Source: Conidiobolus coronatus NRRL 28638 (taxonomy: Eukaryota; Entomophthoromycota; Entomophthoromycetes; Entomophthorales; Conidiobolaceae). Taken from it: a DNA stretch of 64,000 bases. The notes beneath the pieces are model-generated. The model worked only from the letters and a program-made list of their open reading frames with translations. It made no database searches and had not been told where the DNA came from. The position numbers and the translations under genes are program-made. Below, piece after piece: positions 1-10,379 of the stretch. The stretch is from assembly GCA_001566745.1 (NCBI GenBank), contig KQ964440.1:7212-71211 (forward strand). The letters are read 5' to 3'. Numbering within the stretch: position 1 is the first letter of the stretch; each line of letters opens with the position of its first letter.

Positions 1-330
1 TCCTTAAAATGTTGGGCCATTACTCCCTTAGGTTTACCAGTTGTACCTGAAGTGAATAAAATGTAAGCTAAGTCTGAAGGAGACAAGTCATTGAGGCTAG
101 GATTTTGTTGAGATTGGCTGGATAACTCATTCATGGTATTAGAGTCATCCGAAGCAATAACAGCACAAGATCCATCATTAAAGGATTGAGTCAAAGTTTC
201 AAAATGGCTTGAAATAGTCAATACTATTCTACTATTAGACTCAGTGACCAAATAATGTTGACCATCAATTGGAGCTTCTATATCGAAAGGAACATAAACA
301 CCACCAGCTTTGCTAATAGCCAGCATTGTT
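1..330 (-). pseudogene. NRPS-type adenylation domain, partial at window edge
   Basis: Reading leftwards, the minus strand gives the A2/A3 core region of an adenylate-forming domain. First comes KAGGVYVPFD, then a run ending DLAYILFTSGTTGKPKG, the ATP/AMP-binding signature. KAGG-YVP followed by TSGTTGKPKG is typical of nonribosomal peptide synthetase adenylation domains, which activate amino or aryl acids as AMP esters. The frame runs off the left edge, so the rest of the enzyme lies outside the window. No convincing N-terminal A-domain sequence continues to the right of about 330, so this is either the 5' end of a broken copy or an exon. Another NRPS-like piece lies at the far right end of the window. 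Confidence 0.85.
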
Positions 331-1146
331 ACATGTATGAAAATGCTCATGAGATTGCTTGACAGACTAAGATACCATTTGCATGGGTTGAAGCAAAGCC
401 GCTGCGATATGCACCTTCGCGTAACTCATATAAAGATACATTACCCCAAAAAGCTGCTAAAACTATTGCCCTCGCCAAGCACCAACCACGTGAAGTTTTC
501 GGGATAGAATTCTCACATCGCTATGCTTCATTCTGGCACGCTAATATACCTTCGGTTATATAGAGTGTTTAAACAGTAAATCTGTATTACCTCCAGACAT
601 GTGCATCGTTATGAAACGCAGCGAGGTGCTAGACCTTGTAGAGCCTGGAGATCGCCGCCAATTCGCCCACGCATTCTTATCATTATTGAATTACTGGGCT
701 ACCTTAACTGCAAATTTATAAGTCTATGGGTATGATATTAATATTGAGAATGAGGTTTTAGATGATAATGTTAACGAAAGAGAGGAGATTGTAAATGATA
801 TGCTTTACAGATGGAAATCACCTGAATATAGATGCATCTGGATCTGCAATTACCGATCACGACAAAGCACTAAACACAACATTCCCCAATGAACCGCTAA
901 GAAAACAAAAGAACAATAATGAAATTAAAAGCAAGGGAAAACATATTTAAATTATTCCTTTATGATGAGGATGTCATTAAAATTAAAGCTAATTGTTCTT
1001 GGCGGGATAAAGTATATTATACAACAACTGCGTTGAAAATTACTTGTGTTTTATTGGTGTTCTTCCCAAAAGTAAAAATATTTTTGGGTGCAACCCATGT
1101 GCTATTGTCTTTAAGTTTCCAAGGGTAAATAAGGTTTAAAGCTCGC
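331..1146. other. No supported gene; weak ORFs only
   Basis: About 0.8 kb between the adenylation fragment and the deiminase gene. A 69-codon plus-strand ORF at 919-1128 has no recognisable motif. A short stretch near 598-720 reads as coding-like (MCIVMKRSEVLDLVEPGD) but stops quickly. I see nothing identifiable here. Confidence 0.5.
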
Positions 1147-2529
1147 TTATAAGAAGCCTACAAAGCCTAAAATTAAGGGAATAGTTAAAAATGCGAATGT
1201 AGAATTTAAAGGCAGAAAATTCTTACCATTGCTGTTAGGAACAGTGTTAGAATTATTCTGAGTATTAAAAATTTGTTGTTGAGTAGAACAATGGATTGTG
1301 CCTCCACCGTTGGAAATGCCGTCTGTGGTAATTTGAATGATAATTTTGTCATGATATAGATTCTGAAGAATATTAAAAGCAGCAAGATCGGAATTAGGAT
1401 CGCCATATTGTGCCATAAGTATATATTTTTCAGCAACATAAAAACCTACATAGCTAGCCGCAAAATTATCGGTATTAAAATTTGGACTATCGGGACTCCA
1501 ACCATTTCTTGAAGCTACTGAAGAGCGTACTAACGAAAGGTCTGGTGACTTTAATGAAACGGCAGTTATTTTGTTTCCAAGTGCATCAGTAACATTCTGT
1601 AAAATACGTTTATTTTCAAGAGTTGTTTTATAATCGGGAGAGTTCAAATCGTCATCTAAAGCATAGATGATATGCCCATTCCCGGAAAAGCGTGCATAAA
1701 AGTCAACATGTCCATCTGTAATATCTTTGGCTTTAACACCAGGCAACCATATAACTTTTTTAATCCCAAGAGTGCGGTTAAGTTCTGACTCTATATCAAG
1801 CTTATTTTTTCCTGGATTGCGATTTTGGTTGATAATACAACTCTCGGTGCATACTGCTGTACCTTTCCCATCTACTTCAACACCCCCTCCTTCCATAACA
1901 AGCCAAGTAGTTATTTTAGTAGCATTTGTTTTCTTTATAATGAAATCAGCAATTTTCTGGTCATTGGAAATAGGTTGGTCTTGAATTCTGTTAATAGATT
2001 TGTTTGGATCCTTTTCCCACCCTTTTGCCCCGGTGTCTGTTTGACCCCAACCGTTGAAATTGAAATTCACCCCATATAAAGATTTGTTGGAATCTGTAAC
2101 AAATATAGGGCCCGTATCACGAATCCATAGATCATCAACTGGGTGAATAACAAAATTTATATTGTTATTTTGAAAAGGTGGTAACTGTCTACCTCCTGTA
2201 AATACAGCACCTTCTTCATACGAGTTTGCTTTAGTATTTACTGGTTCAAGAATCACTTGGTTTAAAAACTCCTGTGCTTCATCTTTATCGCTTTCGTCAA
2301 TAATTATAAATACGGGTTCAAAACGTGCAATATTGGCCGCGATACGCATAAGATCTTTTCTCGCAATCAAACGATTCGCCCCAAAGGAACCATTCTTTCC
2401 CCAAGATCCAGTTGTAGCTCCGTAAGCCATCCATGTCAACTTATGCTTACTTTCTTCCGGCATTTCAACATTCAGGGACATCACGGTGAAACTAAGAAGC
2501 AAGATTATATAGTTTGTAGTAAGAAACAT
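1147..2529 (-). CDS. Agmatine deiminase / PAD_porph family protein, secreted and probably GPI-anchored
   Basis: The 460-residue ORF matches the agmatine deiminase / bacterial-type peptidylarginine deiminase family, which hydrolyses guanidino groups. Family landmarks are in order: WIRDTGP with Asp138, MEGGG with Glu213, DGHVDFYARF with His274, and GGGTIHC with the nucleophile Cys414, so the catalytic set looks complete. The first 20 or so residues form a hydrophobic signal peptide. The last 20 (STFAFLTIPLILGFVGFL) form a hydrophobic tail after an Asn/Ser-rich spacer, as in GPI-anchor signals. The enzyme would therefore act at the cell surface, whereas most family members are cytosolic. It starts at an ATG with no intron. 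The substrate (agmatine or peptidyl-arginine) cannot be decided from sequence. Confidence 0.92.
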   Translation of the reverse strand: MFLTTNYIILLLSFTVMSLNVEMPEESKHKLTWMAYGATTGSWGKNGSFGANRLIARKDLMRIAANIARFEPVFIIIDESDKDEAQEFLNQVILEPVNTKANSYEEGAVFTGGRQLPPFQNNNINFVIHPVDDLWIRDTGPIFVTDSNKSLYGVNFNFNGWGQTDTGAKGWEKDPNKSINRIQDQPISNDQKIADFIIKKTNATKITTWLVMEGGGVEVDGKGTAVCTESCIINQNRNPGKNKLDIESELNRTLGIKKVIWLPGVKAKDITDGHVDFYARFSGNGHIIYALDDDLNSPDYKTTLENKRILQNVTDALGNKITAVSLKSPDLSLVRSSVASRNGWSPDSPNFNTDNFAASYVGFYVAEKYILMAQYGDPNSDLAAFNILQNLYHDKIIIQITTDGISNGGGTIHCSTQQQIFNTQNNSNTVPNSNGKNFLPLNSTFAFLTIPLILGFVGFL

Positions 2530-3487
2530 AATACTTTTTAATGTAAATAAATTATTGGGATTGACACTTTATTTATTATTTAATTAAGCCGTCTACAGAG
2601 AATGTAATATTTCATAATCGAAGAACGGCTTTTAAAATGTTTCTATAGATGCTGTCTAAACTTATCAAAGATGGTGTGAGTCTTTTAGCGGTAAGAGTGT
2701 CATGAATACGCTCCAATAAGGTAAGTTCTTTTTTATTTGACTTTTAGGCAATTCATCCTTCCCTTTTTTGGGGAAATAACGGGTTACATTTGTCTTAAGA
2801 AGCCTACTGCCCACCTCTTAGAAACAGAGAAATTGTTTGCAACTTGTTTAAAACATACTAGTCTTGTTGGGCGGGTGTCAGCGTGGAGTTTTCCCATGTC
2901 ACGAATAAGGAAATTAAGTCTTACATGAAGATTCAGAGTCGCAGCATTATATTTACCTACATGTTACGCAATGTTGCCTAAAAGCAATAGCCAGTTTATC
3001 CAAGGAAGTGGAAAAGTTTTGAATTTATTAAAAACTGAAGAGTCACATACCCGTGACTTCCCAGAACATCTCCAATATTATGCCATCTGGAGTATACCCC
3101 TCTTTTCTGTCTACTACAGAGACATGACCAGCCCAGGTAGCAAGAGAGCTATTTCGATGTACAAGAGGATCATAGGAGGTGGATCGACTTTGCCTTCTGC
3201 GGAACTTGCAGGTAAGTGGTTGGGCAGGTATGTTATCGCCCCAACTGAAAAAGCTCGAGGAGATTAGACCCGGTAAAATAATCGAGTATGGAGCATGGGT
3301 TTCCAAAAACAACTATGAAGAAAAACTCTGAATCAGTGAGTCTCGCTGACTTTTAAAAAATTGACGTTTTGGCCTAGGTGTGCGCTGTATCATAATGAAC
3401 CAGATATTTTTAATTGCAGCTGTTCTTATCCTAAGGAAGAAATTGTAAAACTGCAATAACATGATTTAACTGCTGAGTTAAAGCGAA
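2530..3487. other. Intergenic, possible decayed coding
   Basis: The stretch between the deiminase and Rheb genes has no recognisable gene. The minus frame at 3043-3312 contains GHVSVVDRKEGYTPDGIILE, faintly like the core of a CHAP amidase domain, but too little is present to call it. Confidence 0.4.
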
Positions 3488-4084
3488 TTATAGAACAACA
3501 CATTCACCCCTTTCCCCCTTAGCAGGATTAATAGACCTTTCTATTTCTTCAATCATCCCTTCGAATAATTTGCCGATATTTTCATTTGTTTTAGCTGAAG
3601 TTTCAACCCATTGACAGTTCCACTGCTGAGCTAATTCTTTTACTTCTTCAGTAGTCACCTGTCTTTGATTTTGTAAATCTTTCTTATTGCCAACCAACAC
3701 CATGGGAACCCAATCTGTACCTGAAAAATTTAATATTTTCTCTCTAATAATTTTTATAAGTTCGTAGCTAGATTTAGAGGTTACAGAATACACTAAAGCA
3801 TAACCGTGAATCCCTATAGCGTGTTGTGAGCCCAAAATAGAATATTCATCTTGTCCTGCTGTATCTATAATCTCAACTGTAAACTCTTGACCTCTGTACT
3901 TAAAGACTTTGGTAAAAGTATTTTCTATAGTAGGGTAATAGCTGTCAACGAAATGATTCTCAACAAATTGGATAGTCAAAGAAGATTTACCGACAGCTCT
4001 CGAGCCTAACACCGCGATACGTCGCAATTTCTGCTGAGCGGGGTTATTAGCAGTGCTATTGGTTTGCTCATCAGAGGTACTCAT
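3488..4084 (-). CDS. RHB1: Rheb-type small GTPase
   Basis: A 198-residue Ras-superfamily GTPase. The P-loop is GSRAVGKSS (27-35), with Arg-Ala where Ras has glycines, as in Rheb (GYRSVGKSS). The effector region PTIENTFTK is the Rheb form. G3 is DTAGQDEY (74-81), G4 is NKKD (133-136) and G5 is ETSAK (161-165). The C-terminus CVVL is a CAAX box for prenylation. Rheb acts at endomembranes upstream of TORC1 and in basic amino-acid uptake in fungi. The N-terminal 18 residues are a polar extension. The ORF has an ATG start, is single-exon and looks intact. The Rheb-like P-loop and effector region make Ras or Rap unlikely. Confidence 0.95.
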   Translation of the reverse strand: MSTSDEQTNSTANNPAQQKLRRIAVLGSRAVGKSSLTIQFVENHFVDSYYPTIENTFTKVFKYRGQEFTVEIIDTAGQDEYSILGSQHAIGIHGYALVYSVTSKSSYELIKIIREKILNFSGTDWVPMVLVGNKKDLQNQRQVTTEEVKELAQQWNCQWVETSAKTNENIGKLFEGMIEEIERSINPAKGERGECVVL

Positions 4085-4588
4085 TGTAATTTTTTAGAAC
4101 TAATAGTAGCAATAATACAGTATATATTTTTTTTAATTTGTATTATTTAATTAATGGATTTTCTAATTGACTTGTGTTTTGGCATGGAACTCATCGATTG
4201 GAGCTTCATCAATTTTTATTTCTTCCCGCTGTTTGTTATTCAAGGCAATGGCTTCGTCCAGATATTGATCTGAAAACATTTCGTATATCTAACGCTACAA
4301 CTTGTGCGCGTATGAATGTGTGCGACATGTGTAACATGCTATCTGGCTTCAGTCTGTCCACTTCATAACAAGCTTGATTACATGATAACGGGGTAAGATT
4401 TGAACTCTTTTTGGCTTTTAGCCAGATACATCCACCAATGTCCTACGTTACCATCAGTAACGACTGGATTCGCGGTACTAAAACACAACTTGCCAAGTGT
4501 TTACCAACGGGGTTTACCAATAACAATTCTGCGAGAGAATCTTCTTTCGAAAACACACTATACACTTTTCAAAGAAAATTACATTTAA
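4085..4588. other. Noncoding stretch, nothing recognised
   Basis: About 0.5 kb between Rheb and the D5-type helicase. A tRNA B-box-like stretch (GAGTTCAAATCTTACCCC) occurs on the minus strand near 4391-4408, but no matching acceptor stem was found. Confidence 0.4.
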
Positions 4589-6271
4589 TTAATGTTCTTT
4601 CCTTTTAACAATACCATCAGTTATTGAGTACAGTAATCCCATGTTGTGTTCAAATGTGTTACTAGCTGTTACGGTTCTATTGTTTCTAAAACACCAATGC
4701 TTGAATGTTTCATACGCTTTGCTAATAGAAAGCTCTAGAAGATTTGTATCTTCACTGAATCTATACACTGTGTCACATTTATACCTTACTATATGTTTAG
4801 TGTCACAAATATTTCTTATCGTTTTCAAAGAAATATACTCCCGATGTGTTTTGATAAGCAAGCTCAAATATGATGGCAAGATGGCTTGAAGATCTACTTT
4901 TTTATTCATTTTCCTTATATACTTAGTCTCATCTTCCTTTTCTATCTCCTTGAACTCGGTCTTAAAGTCTAATACTTCAACCCTATTCCAGAATGCTGTG
5001 TCCGAGGTAGTTGTAAGATTTGCTACGTTGCACACCATAATAAATTTGCATTGAAGCTCAAAAGATTGTATTTCTTTGTTATATAAACCCCTGGCTCTTT
5101 GTAGATCATTCCCTGTGAGTTCTTTTACTCTAGCTACATTCAGTGGTTTGTTCTCAGGTTCATTAATGAACACAACCCTTTTTTCTCTGAGATCTAATAA
5201 CTCAGGGGTTGCAGCAGACTCTGCAGGCTTGGGGTTTGTAACTATGCTAGAATTTGCTACACACGCATAGTCCCCGAATAAAAGTAAATCTAGCTTTTCA
5301 AGAACGGACTTACCGTTGTTGCCGTTACCCAATTCTACTAGGAATATCTTGTCTCTATTCCCACCGCATAGGAGAGAGCTTTTATATAAATTATGAAACC
5401 TGTATTGCTCATCGTCTGGGAACAGTTCTCTTAAAAACTTTTCAGCTGGGCTTGTGTCTACTACCTTATAGTCTATATGTGTGCTGGTGGTTAAATACAT
5501 ACCACGCACCAGATCTTCATCATCAACCAAAAGATCTTCATTAAAGTCGTACACCCCGTTATTAAATACAAGAAGATGGCCAGGGGTATCTCCGGGTAAC
5601 TCAAAAGTTATTAAATTGTTTATGTGGGGGATAATATTTTTTATGTTAATCCCCGATACATTTTTATTAATATATTTTATAGTGCTATCCTTGACATCGT
5701 ACTCTATCAACTCTGGTATTAATCTGTTTGCTAGCATATCCAAGATATCGTCGCACTCAACCCATATAGGAAATCTAAACGTATAGTATTTTTCGTTGCA
5801 GTAAACTATCTCGTTTCCAAAGATCAGGTAAAATAGCCATGCTATGTCGTTTAAAGATTTTACATCGATATTTAGCTGATGGGAAATAAAATGCCTGTAG
5901 TAGTCCCCGTCTCTAGTTTTTAGTTCCATAAGTGAATTGCACTGGATGTCTTCTAGTTCTACTAGTAAGCATTTCTTACGACAATAATTTCTTCTCTCCA
6001 TACACTTTTCCAAGAAAACTTCAGAGACAACTTTATTACAGTCCTGGTAATAGCTATATCCTTCACGGTAGAGTTTTATATCGTCATCTACGATCCGGAA
6101 GTGGTTGTTAGGCTTAAGTAGTATCTTACATTTTTCGTTGGTAGTTGAAAATACAAATAGTTTATAGTTATCTTCTATCGAGAATATCCTGTAAGGCCCC
6201 GGCAGAGCGCTGCGTATATATTGTTCCGCAAAGTCTAAGTTGTCAGTCTGTATAAACAGGTGCAATTTCAT
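4589..6271 (-). CDS. D5-type SF3 helicase (primase-helicase), virus-derived, looks whole
   Basis: The 560-residue ORF ends in an AAA+ superfamily 3 helicase of the poxvirus D5 / phage P4 kind. NGVYDF (238-243) is the D5_N hallmark. Walker A is GNGNNGKS (315-322), Walker B is RVVFINEPE (365-373), and motif C is around FIMVCN (410-415). In large DNA viruses this protein unwinds DNA and is usually fused to a primase. No clear AEP primase motif is visible in the first 230 residues, so it may be helicase-only or carry a diverged primase. It is AT-rich, intronless and apparently whole, and is flanked by unidentified decayed sequence. I infer a viral insertion remnant related to nucleocytoplasmic large DNA viruses, though a mobile-plasmid origin is possible. 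Confidence 0.85.
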   Translation of the reverse strand: MKLHLFIQTDNLDFAEQYIRSALPGPYRIFSIEDNYKLFVFSTTNEKCKILLKPNNHFRIVDDDIKLYREGYSYYQDCNKVVSEVFLEKCMERRNYCRKKCLLVELEDIQCNSLMELKTRDGDYYRHFISHQLNIDVKSLNDIAWLFYLIFGNEIVYCNEKYYTFRFPIWVECDDILDMLANRLIPELIEYDVKDSTIKYINKNVSGINIKNIIPHINNLITFELPGDTPGHLLVFNNGVYDFNEDLLVDDEDLVRGMYLTTSTHIDYKVVDTSPAEKFLRELFPDDEQYRFHNLYKSSLLCGGNRDKIFLVELGNGNNGKSVLEKLDLLLFGDYACVANSSIVTNPKPAESAATPELLDLREKRVVFINEPENKPLNVARVKELTGNDLQRARGLYNKEIQSFELQCKFIMVCNVANLTTTSDTAFWNRVEVLDFKTEFKEIEKEDETKYIRKMNKKVDLQAILPSYLSLLIKTHREYISLKTIRNICDTKHIVRYKCDTVYRFSEDTNLLELSISKAYETFKHWCFRNNRTVTASNTFEHNMGLLYSITDGIVKRKEH

Positions 6272-6949
6272 AATGTAAAACTTTGCTAAAAAACTAGATT
6301 TGATTTTTTATTAGTAAAGTATTTATTTTGTAGAGGGCAGCTATTTTGAATTAATTTGACCCAATTCTTCAAAGGTGTAGTCGATTTTCTTAGCTAGCGA
6401 GTCCCAGCTTTATGGCAAGGAAGCTTTCTTGCTACAGTTGTCTTATTTTATATATTGCTAGTTACTTACCCGCAGTATTGCTCAATCGGCCGTAAATATC
6501 ATTATGCAATAAACTTAGTTATATTACATTGGCGCTTACATGTTTCTAACTATTCTTCTTGAAGTTAAGAATAAAATTCTTGCTTAATTTAAAGATGATA
6601 ATATTACACAGCTATTTGCCAACTTATACAGGCATAGAAGTTGAAATTAATAATCACATAATTATTATAGCAATCCTATTTATGAAAAGTTTAATGAGTA
6701 GTAAGGTAAATAAGAGTGTAATCCTATATCTGCTAGATCTAGGGCATGGGTAGGAGTAGATTGACTAATAAAAATCAGCAAAAGAATATTAAAATCTCTG
6801 GTGTTTTTGTTGATCTCTTTATAAATATTTTGATCTATCTTAATTTCAGATGCTTACTTGATAATTAGGTATTAGTAATTCGCTTAAAAACTATACATGA
6901 AGAGGGTTAAGATTAGAACTTGAGCTAAACAGAGGCATCCAAAATGGCA
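6272..6949. other. Noncoding stretch upstream of the helicase
   Basis: AT-rich sequence with only short, low-complexity ORFs. Nothing is recognised. Confidence 0.4.
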
Positions 6950-8100
6950 TCAGAGACCCAAAATTTTAGCTATAGAAAGCGTTGCATCTGAATTATTGTT
7001 TTTATCTATATCAAAAGAATTATCCACAACAGCTTTGTCACTTGACTCTAACGAGTCTCCAACCATTGAGTTTAGCCCGCTATTAATTAAAGCAACGATG
7101 CCAATTCCAGCTGACCATTTTGATTGTTGTTTCCATTTATTTAGACGTCGCATCTAAGCATCAGTTTTCACGGCGCTCCGCTGTCCTTGAGATCAATAGC
7201 TTTAAATAGCTCTTCACCCCTAGTCTCTGCAAAGCTTTCAAAGCTATTAGTCATCAAATCTATGGCCTTGTCCATATTTAAACCATGCTTGGGAAAAAGA
7301 TAGGTACTTTTCATCGCCATTCTCAACTAAATCAAGCCTTTTGTTCATACGGTGTCCGAAGCTGTAGTAAGTTAGTACAGCATTTGGAACTATACCGAAT
7401 CTAGTTGCAATTTTCACCCTTCTACTTTTTGGTGCTGCAAGCGTAGATATTGTCAGTATCTAGATATGCACTCTGGAATTCACACATTATCTTGCTTACC
7501 ATAACCTCGGTTACTGTAGGCTGTTCTCCAGGTATTCCAACAAGGTTATCTGTTGCGGACCAACCTTTACCATCTACTTGGTAGGAAACGGTACTTTTCA
7601 CCACCTTAAATGAAGGTACCCACATGAGTAAGATATTGCACAATGTGGCTCCGAACTCTGGATTCTACATACGCTGGTAATAATTAGATAATGTCAATGA
7701 ACCAGTACATCTTTTTAAAACTCTATATTCTTCTTGCTTTGACCACACTTTGCCTTCAAAGAGCTGTCTGCTTAACCGGTTATTTTCCTTTTCTGTTCTT
7801 ATATACCACACCCGGCAACATCACAGCCTGAGAAGAGATCTAGAGCTATTTTCACCCACAATTGTTTTGCCCGGTGTACTAGTTATGTGGTGGTAGACAG
7901 TTAACTGGAAGACGCTCTTATCTGCGTGTTTCGCCAATTTAACCAAATAGTCAAATTCTTCCTTTGCCTACAAACCCAGGTAAGAATAAATGTATACTGT
8001 ATCAGCGCTAAACTCTTGAAATAATACACTGAAGTCCAGCGCAAGAAGTATCAATTGTGCAATAAAAACTTTTATTAAGCATTTCTTTATAGTAAAAGTG
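6950..8100 (-). other. Decayed minus-strand coding remnants, unidentified, possibly virus-derived
   Basis: Several minus-strand stretches here read like protein but are not continuous. One ends NNNSDATLSIAKILGL, another contains GKGWSATDNLVGIPGEQP (about 7550-7600), and a third has KLAKHADKSVFQLTVYHH (about 7880-7960). None matches a family I know. They lie on the same strand as the D5-type helicase and could be further parts of the same insertion. Treated as a fossil with several breaks. Confidence 0.35.
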
Positions 8101-8343
8101 AGCAAGTGCGGCAGTCAGTGGACTCAGAATCTGTTGAAAGCTCGCAGGATCACTTCCATCGACCAAAGCGAAGTAGAGTTTTTTGGCGAACTTCTCGACA
8201 ATGTGGATGTGGTTGGGGAGAATGTACCAGCGGATCTTTTTAACCTAGACGTTTTATTGACTTGGAGCAGAGAAAGCTTCTCCCATTATTATTCTTGGGT
8301 ATGTGTAGGCATTATTAATTATAAGAGTAGGTACATATTTTAA

Positions 8344-8697
8344 CTATTTATCTGGGATTCTTTAAGGTAAAACTAAAGAAAAAACAAGCCACCAATTCTT
8401 CTCAGTAAAGGTGTGATATGGCTTATATATTCTTCTAATCAGTTGAATAGATCAATAATGACCTAATGGGTAGTTAAAAGCTGTGAGGGTGCACTTTCAT
8501 TTGAAACTCTAATTTGTAATATTTATTTCTTTATATGGCAAATTTAATCTTCTTAAAGTTGAAATACAAGCATTAAGCCTTGGGAATCCTAGCGACAGCA
8601 ATAACCTTGAATATGACAAGCGTTATCTACTTCAACTTTTTCGATAAACCAGATGGAGTAGTAAGGAAGTAAGATCTACTGTAGGAATGATAAATAG
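8344..8697. other. Noncoding stretch
   Basis: AT-rich sequence with many stops in all frames; nothing recognised. Just to the left, an 81-codon plus-strand ORF (8098-8343) has no recognisable motif. Confidence 0.35.
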
Positions 8698-9048
8698 TAC
8701 CCGAATTCCCATATATATTATTCTTATAAAAATAAGCTGTCTCCTTATTTATCCTTATTTCCAACTCTGCTTTGTATCGATGGTGTATGTAAAACAGAAG
8801 TATGCTTTAAAGGTAAATGTGGTATGAAAGGCGGGTTGGAGGCTAACTCTGAGAAGCTCTCAGATTGTGGTGGTGGTTTTGTTTGCAATGAAGAAATTGT
8901 AACAAAGTGTGTGGAGCCAGAAAATATAAACAAGTTGGGGAAGCATGCGAAAGTACTGTTGAATGTGAATGGGATGTATAAAAGATTAAATATTAAAACT
9001 AACCTTTCTCTATTTTTAGTATTGCGCTGCAATAATTTACAGAAATGA
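8698..9048 (+). CDS. Cysteine-rich small protein, 5' end unclear
   Basis: The plus frame is open for about 116 codons. The first ATG (8824) lies well inside a conserved-looking Cys cluster (CIDGVCKTEVCFKGKCGMKGG), so the true start is probably upstream, perhaps through a short intron ending near 8697. Seven cysteines lie between about 8770 and 8915, spaced as in small secreted disulfide-rich proteins. The C-terminal third is Cys-poor until its end. No family is recognised. It lies 150 bp before another small secreted protein on the same strand, so the two could form an effector-like pair, but this is inference. Confidence 0.45.
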   Translation, partial: YPNSHIYYSYKNKLSPYLSLFPTLLCIDGVCKTEVCFKGKCGMKGGLEANSEKLSDCGGGFVCNEEIVTKCVEPENINKLGKHAKVLLNVNGMYKRLNIKTNLSLFLVLRCNNLQK

Positions 9049-9197
9049 TACCGCAGCGGATCAGAGGTGTTATCTTTAAGTATATTTTGAGTACCAATGA
9101 TACAATCCAAATGATCTAATGAGCAGTTCTTTTCTCAAAAGCGATGTTTGAGCAACTTTAGCAAAGTCCCATTAAATTAAATATTCTACAAAACAAA

Positions 9198-9557
9198 ATG
9201 AAATTGATAACATTATTATCTATGGTATCTTCAGCAAGTGTGGGTCCTTGCCATCCATATCCAGGTGCTGTTGCTCAAGATGTTTTAAAGCTTATCTCTG
9301 ACCACTTGAATGATGATGCAACTGAAAAGTTAACTTCTAACAAATTTTTTACCATAAGCTATCAAACTGCATCTATAGTAGCAAAAGTTGAACATGGTAA
9401 TCAAGAAATTACAAAAGATGATATGGCTCGTGCTGCACTTACTGCTGTTGGAAGTTGTGCTTATAACGATTTTGGGTCCATCTCTGGTTCCTATACAAGG
9501 GATGACGGTGTTAAAGTATGTTATTTATATGCCGGAAGAGAGAATTTATGTTTGTAA
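9198..9557 (+). CDS. Small secreted protein, unknown function
   Basis: A 119-residue ORF with a short signal-like N-terminus (MKLITLLSMVSSASVG) followed by a mature region with four cysteines, two of them close to the C-terminus. The body has amphipathic helices and a central SYQTASIVAKVEHGNQ segment. It starts at an ATG in an A-rich context (AAAACAAAATG). No known family is recognised. Size, secretion and cysteines fit a fungal effector or surface protein. The ORF looks whole. Confidence 0.6.
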   Translation: MKLITLLSMVSSASVGPCHPYPGAVAQDVLKLISDHLNDDATEKLTSNKFFTISYQTASIVAKVEHGNQEITKDDMARAALTAVGSCAYNDFGSISGSYTRDDGVKVCYLYAGRENLCL

Positions 9558-10379
9558 TTAATTTCTAAACCTAACTAGATCTTGTATTTCTATTAAATAC
9601 CACCGATAAACCCAAATAAACATTACAAACAAGCAGCTTTAATGTTGCGCCTCTGCAGGTGGCAGGGGTTTTTGTCGTTTGGGATACGGTTACAATTTAG
9701 CATTATTTTTTACAGTTTGCACAAACATTCTATTTCTTTAGTTTGATAAAATAAGGAATTCTTTTAGTAACTACTATGATACTATAAACACTCCTTTAAG
9801 TAAATTAGATCAGAGGAAGGAATTAATTAATAGGATTAAACAAAAAAATCGATATTGATACAAGTCAAAATATTACAATTTCTAGAGCTTTGACACAGTC
9901 TAAAGTTAAACTTTGGTTGCAAGCTATTCAAGACCATCCAATAAGGTCTATTTCATTAACAGGGGTATTTTTAACTGATATACTCTTCTTTATGCATTTC
10001 TCACTTCGATTATAGCAAAAACATGATGATATTATTATTTTCATTTTATATTAATTAAAAATTGTAGTAGTTTGCCTAATCTTAGGAAAGAGTACCATAA
10101 CTCTGGCTCTAGCTCATGTAGTTTTAATAAGAATAATTGCACAATAGTTAGTAAAAAAGCTATTAAAAGAAGACACTCATTCTCTACTATTTCTGATGAA
10201 TCTTCTTCAAGTTCAACCTCCTTCTTTTATTATATGGGTAAATGGCTTAATTTGAACTGGTTAAGATTGAGGTTGTTAGGCTTTTTTCAGGTTTTACTAC
10301 AAGCTTGAAGCTTTATGAAATTAATATTTTAATCCTTAAATGAATAGTATTGTCGATATTTATAATTCTTATGCTCAAT
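9558..10379. other. AT-rich stretch with decayed coding
   Basis: There is no intact gene. A plus-frame stretch near 9856-9990 reads ITISRALTQSKVKLWLQAIQ, and a Ser-rich segment lies at 10072-10308. Both are unidentified. They precede the RNA polymerase fossil on the same strand and may belong to the same element. Confidence 0.3.

Noticed and set aside
3043-3312. Possible CHAP amidase fragment (GHVSVVDRKEGYTPDG).
   Set aside because: Only one short motif resembles the family and the catalytic Cys region is not visible.
4383-4480. tRNA-like sequence on the minus strand (B-box-like GAGTTCAAATCTTACCCC).
   Set aside because: No pairing acceptor stem, D-arm or clear anticodon arm could be built; a chance match or very old SINE/tRNA scrap.
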